Notes: a model not told the origin generated them from the letters alone. Shown: positions 1 through 6,442, numbered from the stretch's first letter. The stretch is 6,886 nt of DNA from Bacteroidota bacterium (GCA_020438185.1 JAGQVC010000089.1:1-6886), one strand, 5' to 3'. Translations and numbers: made by a program.

Positions 1-134
1 GCAATGGCAGGACGATGGTACATTGTTTTTACACTATTCGGACAGAAGCCCAGCGTTTCGTTGTAAAACTCTATCAGCTTTTGCAACTCCAAATCGTCTT
101 TCTCCGGAGCTGGAGATACAAGCGGTTGTTTCAT
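1..134 (-). CDS. Carboxymuconolactone decarboxylase/AhpD-like family protein (N-terminal fragment)
   Basis: Only the first 44 codons are present; the gene runs off the left edge of the window. The ATG at 132-134 opens a frame with no stop to position 1. After a short polar leader comes a helix and then the segment ETLGFCPNSVKTMYHRPAI. A G-F-x-P-N-S segment followed by a helix and an R-P is typical of the N-terminus of carboxymuconolactone decarboxylase and peroxidase-related (AhpD-like) proteins. Members of that superfamily are small all-helical oligomers, either gamma-carboxymuconolactone decarboxylases or CxxC-dependent alkylhydroperoxidases. The region that would hold a CxxC motif lies outside the window, so the reaction cannot be assigned. 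The gene lies downstream of the terminator at 181-207, so it is probably transcribed separately from the 86-residue gene. I see no clear -7 element in the 46 bp between them. The family call rests on one short motif. Confidence 0.6.
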   Translation of the reverse strand, partial: MKQPLVSPAPEKDDLELQKLIEFYNETLGFCPNSVKTMYHRPAI

Positions 135-180
135 TTTTCCCGACTGGATTAACTTTAATTCGTAATTAATTATATAAACA

Positions 181-207
181 AAAAAAATCCTGATTAAATC
201 AGGATTT
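181..207 (-). terminator. Rho-independent terminator of the 86-residue protein gene
   Basis: A perfect 10-bp stem (185-194 pairing with 198-207, AAATCCTGAT and ATCAGGATTT) closes a 3-base loop. Read on the minus strand the hairpin runs straight into an uninterrupted run of eight T (187 down to 180). It begins only 5 bases after the TAA stop (213-215) of the minus-strand gene. The opposite orientation has a poorer T-tract, so it is assigned to the minus strand. It isolates the small gene from the carboxymuconolactone decarboxylase-like gene downstream. Confidence 0.88.
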
Positions 208-212
208 AATTA

Positions 213-473
213 TTATTTCGAAGCAGCCCATTTTCGGATTTCCGCTCTGAACCATTCATCAGCTGCATCGGTCCATTTGTAATTTTCACGAACATAGGCC
301 ATGGTGTCCTTTTCTATGTCAGTATATGAATTACCATCTTTAACCGCTTCAAGCAATTTTTCTGCATCTTCTTTAGACAAGCGCCCGTCTCCGCTTCCGC
401 TTGTTAACTTTTCAGCCAGTTCAAGCAACTCACCGTCGTATTTCTTTCCGTCAATTGTTTTGTAATAAGCCAT
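213..473 (-). CDS. Conserved small soluble protein with a degenerate EF-hand-like loop (86 aa)
   Basis: Function unknown. The 86-residue product has no signal peptide or membrane segment and is probably cytoplasmic. Residues 25-36 (SGSGDGRLSKED) resemble the 12-residue EF-hand loop: D29-G30 at loop positions 5-6, L32 at position 8 and the acidic D36 at position 12, but serines at positions 1 and 3, where calcium ligands are normally acidic. A helix (about 36-45), a second K-D-G-N turn (45-48), and an aromatic and basic tail (YKWTDAADEW at 65-74, then FRAEIRKWA) follow. From memory, small bacterial proteins of this pattern (MAYYKTI-G-KKYD start, TDAADEWFR-EIRKW end) occur in several phyla without an assigned function; this needs a search to confirm. 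The gene looks monocistronic, with its own intrinsic terminator 5 bases beyond the stop and a 138-bp gap upstream. The reading frame is well supported by its compact, ordered composition; metal binding is speculative. Confidence 0.85.
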   Translation of the reverse strand: MAYYKTIDGKKYDGELLELAEKLTSGSGDGRLSKEDAEKLLEAVKDGNSYTDIEKDTMAYVRENYKWTDAADEWFRAEIRKWAASK

Positions 474-611
474 ATAAAATGATGTTAAAAAATTAAAGGC
501 TCAATTTAACTGAATTATCGGCGAAAGCCAAATAATTCTGAATTAAAACAATTTAAATTATGTGAAAATAAGCTGAGCAATAGTAATTACGAGGTCGAAT
601 AAGGAATTAAT

Positions 612-1550
612 TTAATTCACTGACTCAAGATTATCTTCGCCAATTACATACAATGGCCTTTTGCGAACATCACTATTAATGCGGCTTATATATTCTCCGA
701 TTATTCCAATAGACAATAATTGAATACCCCCGATAAACATGCTGCTGATAATCATTGATGTCCAGCCGGTGATAGTTCTCTCAAGCACAAAATGTGAGTA
801 AAGAGCATACAAAATAACTAAGAGCGATATAAAGGAAACCCATAATCCTAGCCGCGTTACCAGAACAAGTGGTTTGTCAGAAAATGCTGTTAATCCATCA
901 ATCGCAAATTTCAGCATCTTCGAAAGTGGATATCCGGTTTTCCCGTATTTCCTCTCATCCCTGTCAAACAAAACAGCTTCAGACTTAAATCCCAGCCACG
1001 CAATTTGTCCTCTCAGGAATTTATTTTGCTCCGGCATCTGCCGTAAGGCTTTAACAACTTTCATATCAATAACCCTGAAATCTCCGGTATCCAAAGGGAT
1101 ATCTATCTTGGTCATTTTCCTGATTATCTTGTAAAAAGTATGTGCACTTACTTTCTTGAACCAGGTCTCGCCTTTTCTTTGCCTTCTGCGTGCATAAACT
1201 ACTTCAATCCCATCCCTGCTTTTTTGATACATTTCTTCTATCAATTCAGGGGGATCCTGTAAATCACCATCAATAATTGCAACTTTTCTTCCCCGGCAAA
1301 AATCCAGACCGGCACAAACGGCAATCTGATGCCCGAAATTACGACTGAAACTGATGTAGTAAGCGCGCTTATCATTTAAGCAAACTTCCTTGAGTTTAAT
1401 TAAGGTGCCATCCCTGCTGCCATCATTCACAAAAATAATTTCATGTTCCGCACTAATTTTTTGAGCTACCTTTTTAAGCCTTTCATAAAGTTCAGGTATT
1501 ACCTGTTCTTCATTAAAAACCGGGACAACTATACTTAACTCGGGAACCAT
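612..1550 (-). CDS. Polyprenyl-phosphate glycosyltransferase, GT2 family (GtrB/ArnC/DPM1-like)
   Basis: An inner-membrane GT-A glycosyltransferase expected to transfer a sugar from a nucleotide donor to undecaprenyl phosphate on the cytoplasmic face. The N-terminal Rossmann-like half shows the opening strand with PVFNEE (10-15), the nucleotide-binding NDGS (42-45), SRNFGH (69-74), and the metal-binding DGDLQDPPE (94-102; D94 and D96 are the DxD pair). TGDFR (155-159) and RKYGKTGYP (200-208) match the conserved acceptor-side motifs of the GtrB/DPM1 group. Two transmembrane helices follow at about 228-252 and 264-287, then a short basic cytoplasmic tail. The length of 312 aa is normal for the group. 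The start at 1550 is chosen because the core strand begins at residue 5 and a perfect -7 element lies just upstream. It is transcribed away from tyrS and is the last gene before a 138-bp gap. The sugar cannot be told; an ArnC-like aminoarabinose role is no better supported than a GtrB-like hexose. Confidence 0.92.
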   Translation of the reverse strand: MVPELSIVVPVFNEEQVIPELYERLKKVAQKISAEHEIIFVNDGSRDGTLIKLKEVCLNDKRAYYISFSRNFGHQIAVCAGLDFCRGRKVAIIDGDLQDPPELIEEMYQKSRDGIEVVYARRRQRKGETWFKKVSAHTFYKIIRKMTKIDIPLDTGDFRVIDMKVVKALRQMPEQNKFLRGQIAWLGFKSEAVLFDRDERKYGKTGYPLSKMLKFAIDGLTAFSDKPLVLVTRLGLWVSFISLLVILYALYSHFVLERTITGWTSMIISSMFIGGIQLLSIGIIGEYISRINSDVRKRPLYVIGEDNLESVN

Positions 1551-1567
1551 CGTGATGCGAATATGCG

Positions 1568-1575
1568 CAAAAGTA
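1568..1575 (-). promoter_or_regulatory. Bacteroidota-type -7 promoter element for the GT2 gene at 612-1550
   Basis: On the minus strand the sequence is TACTTTTG, a perfect match to the Bacteroidota housekeeping -7 consensus TAnnTTTG. It ends 17 bases before the ATG, which predicts a leader of about 10 nt. No convincing TTG-type -33 box is seen at the expected distance, so the call rests on the -7 match and its position. Confidence 0.6.
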
Positions 1576-1736
1576 CATTTATCACAAATTCAGAGGCAGA
1601 AAATTTTAGAGCAATAATAGACTTAATATCCTGCGCAGCAGAAATTATGGCCTTTGCTTTCCGCACATTTAATTGCGAATTGCCGTTCTGCTCAGAAAGG
1701 TCTTACAATTCATACTAATATTTTTTCGCCTTTGCC

Positions 1737-1744
1737 TAAATTTG
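1737..1744 (+). promoter_or_regulatory. Bacteroidota-type -7 promoter element for the tyrS operon
   Basis: TAAATTTG matches TAnnTTTG perfectly and ends 19 bases before the tyrS ATG, predicting a leader of roughly 12-14 nt. That is too short for a T-box or other structured attenuator, so tyrS is unlikely to be controlled by tRNA-sensing RNA here. No good -33 TTG is visible. Confidence 0.6.
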
Positions 1745-1763
1745 CCCGCATAACTAAAAAAAT

Positions 1764-3038
1764 ATGAGTCTGACTGAAGAATTAAAATGGAGGGGTTTGT
1801 TTCATGACATGATTCCGGGAACGGATGAATTACTGAAAAAAGAAAAGGTTACTGCCTATATCGGCTTCGACCCTACTGCAGAGTCTTTGCACATTGGTTC
1901 TCTTGTTCAGATAATTCTGTTGATGCATTTGCAAAGGCATGGGCATAAACCCATTGCACTTGTAGGTGGAGCAACTGGCATGGTTGGCGATCCTTCTTTT
2001 AAATCAGAAGAAAGAAAAATGCTTAGCGAGGAAACGCTCGCTGTTAACATTAAAGGCATTGAAGCACAGCTCCGTAAATTCATTGATTTTGAAAATGGAG
2101 CCGAACTCGTGAATAATTACGACTGGTTTAAAAATTTCAGTCTGCTGGATTTTCTGCGCGAGGTTGGAAAGCACATCACAGTTAATTACATGATGTCGAA
2201 AGACTCCGTTAAAAAGAGACTTGAAACCGGAATATCGTTCACCGAATTCAGTTACCAGCTTATTCAGGGTTATGATTTTTACTGGCTCTGGAAAAATAAA
2301 GGTGCAAAACTGCAAATGGGAGGTTCCGACCAGTGGGGCAATATCGTAACCGGAACAGAACTCATTCGCAGAATGGATGGAGGTGAAGCTTTCGCACTCA
2401 CAGTTCCGCTGGTTACCAAGGCCGACGGTACAAAATTCGGAAAAACAGAACAGGGCAATGTTTGGCTCGATGCTTCACTTACTTCGCCTTACCAGTTTTA
2501 TCAGTTTTGGGTTAACGCCAGCGATGAAGACGCTGAAAAATACATTCGCATTTTTACATTTTTGCCTCGTGAAGAAATTGAGAGCCTCATCGAAAGACAT
2601 CGTTCTCAGCCTCATATGCGAGAATTGCAAAAGAAACTCGCTGATGAAATAACTACACTGGTGCACGGCGAGGATCAGTTGCAGGCTGCATTGGCAGCAA
2701 CCGCTATTCTGTTTGGACAAGGTACCAACGAACAACTTGCTGCCATGGACGAACGTTTGTTCCTCGATGTGTTTGAAGGAGTTCCGGGATACGAAATTGA
2801 ATCTGAAGCTGCAAAAGAGGGCATTCCGATTCTCGACTTGCTGGCTGTTCACACTCAGGTATTTCCATCAAAGGGCGAAGCCCGTAAAATGATACAGCAA
2901 GGCGCACTATCGCTGAATAAGCAAAAAATTACCGATCCTGCAGCCGGTATTTCCATTTCCGATTTCCTCAATCAGAAGTATCTGCTGGTTCAAAAGGGTA
3001 AAAAACAATATTCGCTTATCAGCATTGTTCAATCATGA
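1764..3038 (+). CDS. tyrS: Tyrosyl-tRNA synthetase (TyrRS)
   Basis: Cytoplasmic class I aminoacyl-tRNA synthetase that activates tyrosine with ATP and charges tRNA-Tyr. The Rossmann catalytic domain begins at about residue 30 with YIGFDPTAESLHIGS, in which H43-I-G-S46 is the HIGH signature. The tyrosine pocket is marked by Y164, Q168 and D171 in SYQLIQGYD and by GGSDQWGN (186-193). K224-F-G-K-T228 is the KMSKS signature, in the KFGKT form seen in the E. coli enzyme. The helical anticodon-binding region covers about 240-345, and a C-terminal S4 RNA-binding domain covers about 357-420 (FPSKGEARKMIQQGALSLN). At 424 aa it has the usual bacterial TyrS length with all parts present and no frameshift. 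It heads an operon: the next gene starts inside its stop codon (ATGA), and a glycosyltransferase follows. A -7 promoter element lies 19 bases before the ATG. Confidence 0.98.
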   Translation: MSLTEELKWRGLFHDMIPGTDELLKKEKVTAYIGFDPTAESLHIGSLVQIILLMHLQRHGHKPIALVGGATGMVGDPSFKSEERKMLSEETLAVNIKGIEAQLRKFIDFENGAELVNNYDWFKNFSLLDFLREVGKHITVNYMMSKDSVKKRLETGISFTEFSYQLIQGYDFYWLWKNKGAKLQMGGSDQWGNIVTGTELIRRMDGGEAFALTVPLVTKADGTKFGKTEQGNVWLDASLTSPYQFYQFWVNASDEDAEKYIRIFTFLPREEIESLIERHRSQPHMRELQKKLADEITTLVHGEDQLQAALAATAILFGQGTNEQLAAMDERLFLDVFEGVPGYEIESEAAKEGIPILDLLAVHTQVFPSKGEARKMIQQGALSLNKQKITDPAAGISISDFLNQKYLLVQKGKKQYSLISIVQS

Positions 3039-3271
3039 GGGTAATTGCCGAAATACCGCATCCGCAGCTTAGAATTACTGTGTTTAATATGAATAATAAA
3101 TACCTGGTAAAATTCGAGGCGGGGCCTTACGAACAGGTATTTAAGGTTGCAGTGGATGATGTTGAAAGCCTGGAAACCCTTATAGATGCTGTGAATGACG
3201 AAATGCTTGAAAAAGTTGCAGCCGGATTCAGACAAATGCATGTGGCAAATCCCTGGAAAAATGCTTCCTGA
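3035..3271 (+). CDS. Uncharacterised small protein, translationally coupled to tyrS (78 aa)
   Basis: Function unknown. The ATG overlaps the tyrS stop codon as ATGA (3035-3038), a strong sign that the frame is real and translated by coupling to tyrS. The protein has an N-terminal beta-rich half (about residues 2-42: RVIAEIPHPQLRITVF, then NKYLVKFEAGPYEQVFKV) and a C-terminal helical half (about 43-68: VESLETLIDAVNDEMLEKV). There is no signal peptide, membrane helix, cysteine or metal motif. The pattern of alternating hydrophobic strands with a conserved-looking IPHP turn and an F-E-A-G-x-Y-E-Q strand resembles short uncharacterised proteins I associate with Bacteroidota; a search would settle this. 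Only 6 bases separate its stop from the glycosyltransferase start, so it lies in the middle of a three-gene operon. Nothing in the sequence says whether its job relates to translation or to glycan synthesis. Confidence 0.85.
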   Translation: MRVIAEIPHPQLRITVFNMNNKYLVKFEAGPYEQVFKVAVDDVESLETLIDAVNDEMLEKVAAGFRQMHVANPWKNAS

Positions 3272-3277
3272 ACGGAT

Positions 3278-4552
3278 ATGAAGAAAGTTGTGGTTTTCGG
3301 TCCGGGTCCCAGGTTCAAAGGTGGGATAGCTCACTTTACGGTGTCGCTTTGCAACGCATTGCATGATCAGGGAGCCGAAGTCACGCTTGTTTCCTGGAGC
3401 AGGCAGTATCCTTCTTTTATTCCGCGCGATTTCGTCGATAAAGCCAGCACTGGTGATGCATTCGAAGGACGAAAAATTCCTGTGCACTACCTTACCGATT
3501 TTAACCGTCCGGGAACATGGAAAAAAACGGCTGCTTTTATTTCGGCTTTACAGCCGGATATGGTGGTAATACAATGGGCAATTGCCTTGCAGGGTCTGCC
3601 TCTCGGCAGGATGGCTTCATGCCTTCGTAAATTGTCGCCCGAAACCGAAATTATTTTTGATGTTCACAACGTGGTTCAGAAAGAAGGTGGGCGGCCCGAC
3701 AGGTATTTTACCCGGAACGCACTTTCTAAAGCAGATACCTATCTGGTTCACGGACAGATAACAATTGATGAATTCAGGGAACTCATGCCTGAAATTCCGA
3801 TTGAAATTAACGAAACTGGAAGCAGATCAGGTAATGCTCGCACGATGATCAGATTGTATCATCCGGTTTACGACATGTTCAGGTCGCATGAGAATTTCGA
3901 TGTTACAAGTGAAAAGCAGAGCCTTGGTTTGAAACGAAACGTGTTCCTTTTTTTCGGTTTTATCCGGAAATACAAGGGCCTTCATTTGGCAATTGAGGCT
4001 TTCGCGGAATTTCTCAAATCGCATCCTGATTCAAGCCTGCTTATTGTTGGAGAATCTTTTTGGGATACAGTCGATCATCGTTCCTTAGCTGTTAAAGTGC
4101 GTAAATTGCTTTTCCGCTTCGCGGGAAGAATCCTGCTGCGCAGGAAAGATCAGGAGAAGGACTACCGCCCGCTTGAACTCATTCAAAAACTGGGTATCGC
4201 AGACCATGTGGTGCTTGTCAATAAATTTGTTCCTAACGAGGAAGTGCATCGTTATTTTCAGGTGAGTAATGCAGTGGTTAATTTTTATGAATACGCAACG
4301 CCATCAGGAGTAGAATCAATCGCCTACAACTTTGGTAAACCAATATTGGCAACCCCTGCAGGCCATTTTAAACACGCCATAATCAATGGTAAAAACGGAT
4401 ACCTTGCCGCTTCCATGAAAATTAGCGACCTCGCTCAAACAATGGCGAATTGCATAGCCAACCCGATATCCGAAGCCGAAGTAAAAGAGTATGCTTCCAG
4501 GCTTAGTTGGCAAAACTATGCGAAGGCAATCTTAAATAAACAGGATTCTTAA
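3278..4552 (+). CDS. Glycosyltransferase, GT-B fold, GT4-like (glycosyl transferases group 1)
   Basis: Predicted retaining glycosyltransferase using a nucleotide sugar, acting in the cytoplasm or at the inner membrane surface in envelope polysaccharide or glycolipid synthesis. The N-terminal Rossmann domain starts with VVVFGPGPRFKGGIAHFT (residues 4-21; the glycine-rich GGIAHF loop typically contacts donor and acceptor) and includes the DVHNV segment (128-132). The C-terminal donor-binding domain begins with FLFFGFIRKYKGLHLAIEAF (223-242; K231 and K233 lie in the usual phosphate-contacting stretch), then the strand LLIVGES, and ends with PSGVESIAYNFGKPILATP (342-360; the acidic E346 lies in the conserved nucleotide-ribose helix) and HAIINGKNGYL. 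A basic insertion at about 265-293 interrupts the donor domain. Length, 424 aa, is slightly above the family norm. Its TAA stop overlaps the stop of the opposing lipoprotein gene. Donor and acceptor cannot be inferred. Confidence 0.92.
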   Translation: MKKVVVFGPGPRFKGGIAHFTVSLCNALHDQGAEVTLVSWSRQYPSFIPRDFVDKASTGDAFEGRKIPVHYLTDFNRPGTWKKTAAFISALQPDMVVIQWAIALQGLPLGRMASCLRKLSPETEIIFDVHNVVQKEGGRPDRYFTRNALSKADTYLVHGQITIDEFRELMPEIPIEINETGSRSGNARTMIRLYHPVYDMFRSHENFDVTSEKQSLGLKRNVFLFFGFIRKYKGLHLAIEAFAEFLKSHPDSSLLIVGESFWDTVDHRSLAVKVRKLLFRFAGRILLRRKDQEKDYRPLELIQKLGIADHVVLVNKFVPNEEVHRYFQVSNAVVNFYEYATPSGVESIAYNFGKPILATPAGHFKHAIINGKNGYLAASMKISDLAQTMANCIANPISEAEVKEYASRLSWQNYAKAILNKQDS

Positions 4553-4929
4553 TTTTTGCGAAGGCGTGAATAAACGACTTCGGGTGTTACATGACACCGG
4601 CCTTTTTCAACAATAACCGGGAAAATTGTATCATTCCGGTATTCAGGATGAGTAACAATAATGGTATAAACTCCAGGTTTTTCGAAGGCACCAATAAAAG
4701 GAGAACCCTCGGAAATAGGGTTTTCAAGAATTTCAGAACCGTTTTGAGAAATCGCCTCAACCTTCACATTTTGAATCACAGGATAGAAGCTTACCGCGTC
4801 GTTTACGTAAATATTCAGACCGGCAACAGCAGATTCATCACACATCACGGCGTCTTTCATAGAACAGCCTGAAAGTCCGAGTACAATCGGAAATGCCAGC
4901 AAAACCAATGAATTACGCTTAATCATCAT
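4549..4929 (-). CDS. Small lipoprotein with a predicted carboxypeptidase-regulatory-like (Ig-type) domain
   Basis: Envelope lipoprotein of unknown function. The N-terminus is a lipoprotein signal: basic MMIKRN, hydrophobic stretch 7-18, and lipobox LSGC with C22 as the predicted lipidated residue. The mature part of about 105 residues is beta-rich and reads like a carboxypeptidase regulatory-like/Ig-type domain: GLNIYVND (38-44 region), VKVEAISQNG (55-64), GAFEKPGVYTIIVTHPEY (80-97), and the closing CHVTPE (112-117). C30 and C112 are the only mature cysteines besides C22 and could form a disulfide. It is the last gene of the minus-strand operon, 6 bases after the GT2 stop. The start could be either of the tandem ATGs (4927-4929 or 4924-4926); both leave the lipobox intact. 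Its 3' end overlaps the end of the plus-strand glycosyltransferase by 4 bases, and no terminator hairpin with a T-run is visible. Confidence 0.85.
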   Translation of the reverse strand: MMIKRNSLVLLAFPIVLGLSGCSMKDAVMCDESAVAGLNIYVNDAVSFYPVIQNVKVEAISQNGSEILENPISEGSPFIGAFEKPGVYTIIVTHPEYRNDTIFPVIVEKGRCHVTPEVVYSRLRKN

Positions 4930-4935
4930 CTTACG

Positions 4936-5892
4936 TTAAGGCTGAACGGGTAGCCCTGTTTTTTCCCGAATAAGATACGAATTTCTTTCATACCCGTTAC
5001 GCGAAATTAATTCTCCTAAAAATCCTGCTAAAAAAAGTTGGGTTCCTATAACCATAAACAGCAACCCAAAATAGAAAATTGGCCTGTCGGTCATTTTGTA
5101 AGCCTGAAAGGCAAACTTGGCAACTGTGAGGTAAGCGGCTATGATAAACCCAATGATAAAGCTAAGTGTACCCAGTAACCCGAACAAGTGCATCGGGCGT
5201 TTGCCAAACTTCGAAACGAACGTAATGCTGATTAAATCGAGAAATCCATTGATAAACCGCTCCCAGCCAAATTTGGTTATACCGTATTTCCGGGCGCGGT
5301 GCTGAACCACTTTTTCTCCGATTTTTTTAAATCCTGCCCATTTGGCAAGAACCGGAATGTAGCGGTGCATCTCTCCGTAAACCTCAATACTTTTAACCAC
5401 TTCAAGCCGGTAGGCTTTTAAACCGCAATTAAAATCGTGTAAAATAATACCACTCATACGGCGCGCCGCCCAGTTAAATAATTTAGTGGGTATTGTTTTA
5501 GAAATGGGGTCGTAACGCTTTTTCTTCCAGCCACTTACAAGGTCAAATCCTTCCTGGGTAATCATCCGGTACAATTGAGGAATTTCATCCGGACTATCCT
5601 GCAGATCTGCATCCATCGTAATAACAACGTCTCCGGTAGCCTCAGCAAAGCCGACATTTAACGCGGCCGATTTCCCGTAATTGCGTCTGAAACGCACAGC
5701 CTTAACAGAGCCATTTGCGGCCGAAGCCTCAGTAATTACCTGCCACGATCGGTCAGTGCTCCCGTCATCAACCAGAATTACTTCGTAGCTGAATTCATTG
5801 TCACGCATAACCTGATCAATCCACGAAAGAAGCTCAGGAATAGATTCATCCTCATTATACAGAGGAACAACTACTGAAATCTGTGGGCTCAA
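4936..5892 (-). CDS. Polyprenyl-phosphate glycosyltransferase, GT2 family (GtrB/DPM1-like), second copy
   Basis: Second GtrB/DPM1-type inner-membrane transferase, predicted to make a polyprenyl-phosphate-linked sugar. Motifs in order: PLYNEDESI (10-18), VDDGSTD (41-47), RRNYGKSAAL (69-78), MDADLQDSPDEI (93-104, metal-binding D94 and D96), FNCGLKAYR (154-162), and RKYGITKFG (201-209). Two C-terminal membrane helices lie at about 234-257 and 271-296, followed by a short tail. At 318 aa it has the same architecture as the enzyme at 612-1550, but residue identity is clearly limited (FNCGLKAYR against TGDFRVIDM), so this is a divergent paralogue and not a recent duplicate. Its ATG overlaps the TGA of the upstream DUF4199-like gene, and the lipoprotein follows after 6 bases, so the three are almost certainly co-transcribed. 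The linked sugar is unknown. Confidence 0.92.
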   Translation of the reverse strand: MSPQISVVVPLYNEDESIPELLSWIDQVMRDNEFSYEVILVDDGSTDRSWQVITEASAANGSVKAVRFRRNYGKSAALNVGFAEATGDVVITMDADLQDSPDEIPQLYRMITQEGFDLVSGWKKKRYDPISKTIPTKLFNWAARRMSGIILHDFNCGLKAYRLEVVKSIEVYGEMHRYIPVLAKWAGFKKIGEKVVQHRARKYGITKFGWERFINGFLDLISITFVSKFGKRPMHLFGLLGTLSFIIGFIIAAYLTVAKFAFQAYKMTDRPIFYFGLLFMVIGTQLFLAGFLGELISRNGYERNSYLIREKTGLPVQP

Positions 5893-6428
5893 AGTGTGTC
5901 GTTTTCAAACGTGTTGGCATCTTCCTTTTTAAGGAAAACAGCAAGTACCAGACTGAATACCAAGCCCATAAACACCTGTCCTATAACACCAAAAATGCTC
6001 ATCATGGTTGGTGTCATGAACTTTTTGTTCATTTCCATAGCCATTTCGAGCTGTTCACCATCCAGGCCCTGATCCATCATGGCATTTTCCGATTCAAGCA
6101 GAAGCTTATCAATTAAGCCCGGATCAATGATGCCGTAAAGAATGAAAACAAAAACCGAAGCAATTATACCCGAAAAAAGCGAAACCAGAACACCGTAGCC
6201 TACGGCTCTTCCATATTTTAAATAACCGTTATTATGCTGATCACGGTAGGCTTTAATCGCAAGAAATAAACCTCCGATTAACACCAGATAGGAGAGATAC
6301 CCTATACCGGAATTTACCTGAATATCGGCCAGGTAAAAAATGGTCTGCATTAGAATCAATGCCAGACCCAGGAAAAAACCATGCTTCGAGGCAGACGGCA
6401 TCATGGGTGCATTTGAATTTGTACTCAT
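5889..6428 (-). CDS. DUF4199-like four-helix membrane protein
   Basis: Integral membrane protein of unknown function, 179 aa with the start chosen here. After a polar N-terminus there are hydrophobic segments at about 17-36, 43-61, 75-102 and 142-166, with a polar, methionine-rich loop at about 103-141 (ESENAMMDQGLDGEQ and EMAMEMNKKFM). The YRDQHNNGYLKYGRAVGYG stretch between helices 2 and 3 and the overall four-helix plan fit DUF4199, a family common in Bacteroidota. The open frame extends upstream to an ATG at 6479, but that would place the first 17 codons, including the cysteine-rich VACCGS, over and upstream of the perfect -7 element at 6443-6450. The ATG at 6426-6428 is therefore preferred. 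Its stop overlaps the start of the GtrB-like gene (5889-5892). The tight coupling suggests a shared membrane role, which is inference. Confidence 0.85.
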   Translation of the reverse strand: MSTNSNAPMMPSASKHGFFLGLALILMQTIFYLADIQVNSGIGYLSYLVLIGGLFLAIKAYRDQHNNGYLKYGRAVGYGVLVSLFSGIIASVFVFILYGIIDPGLIDKLLLESENAMMDQGLDGEQLEMAMEMNKKFMTPTMMSIFGVIGQVFMGLVFSLVLAVFLKKEDANTFENDTL

Positions 6429-6442
6429 ACATTCAGTTTTGG

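Noticed and set aside
604..618. GAATTAA/TTAATTC palindrome over the stop codon of the GT2 gene, a possible terminator
   Set aside because: Pure AT-rich 7-bp stem with a single-base loop and no T-run after it on the minus strand; too weak to call.
1647..1718. 23-codon open frame on the plus strand in the tyrS upstream region, a possible leader peptide
   Set aside because: It ends upstream of the predicted tyrS -7 element, so it would not be on the tyrS transcript. It has no run of Tyr codons and no start-site support.
2253..2448. tyrS KMSKS motif read as KFGKT, with HIGS in place of HIGH
   Set aside because: Both are normal variants in bacterial TyrRS (the E. coli enzyme also has KFGKT), so there is no sign of an inactive or re-purposed synthetase.
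2475..2852. 125-codon minus-strand open frame inside tyrS
   Set aside because: Antisense to the anticodon-binding region of tyrS; no motif, promoter or start support.
3029..3487. 152-codon minus-strand open frame across the 78-aa gene and the start of the GT-B gene
   Set aside because: It is antisense to two well-supported coupled genes, and its product has no recognisable domain and a shadow-frame composition.
4559..4582. CGAAG/CTTCG hairpin near the end of the lipoprotein gene, a possible terminator
   Set aside because: Only a 5-bp stem with a large loop, followed by an A-run and not a T-run on the minus strand; on the plus strand the T-run precedes the hairpin.
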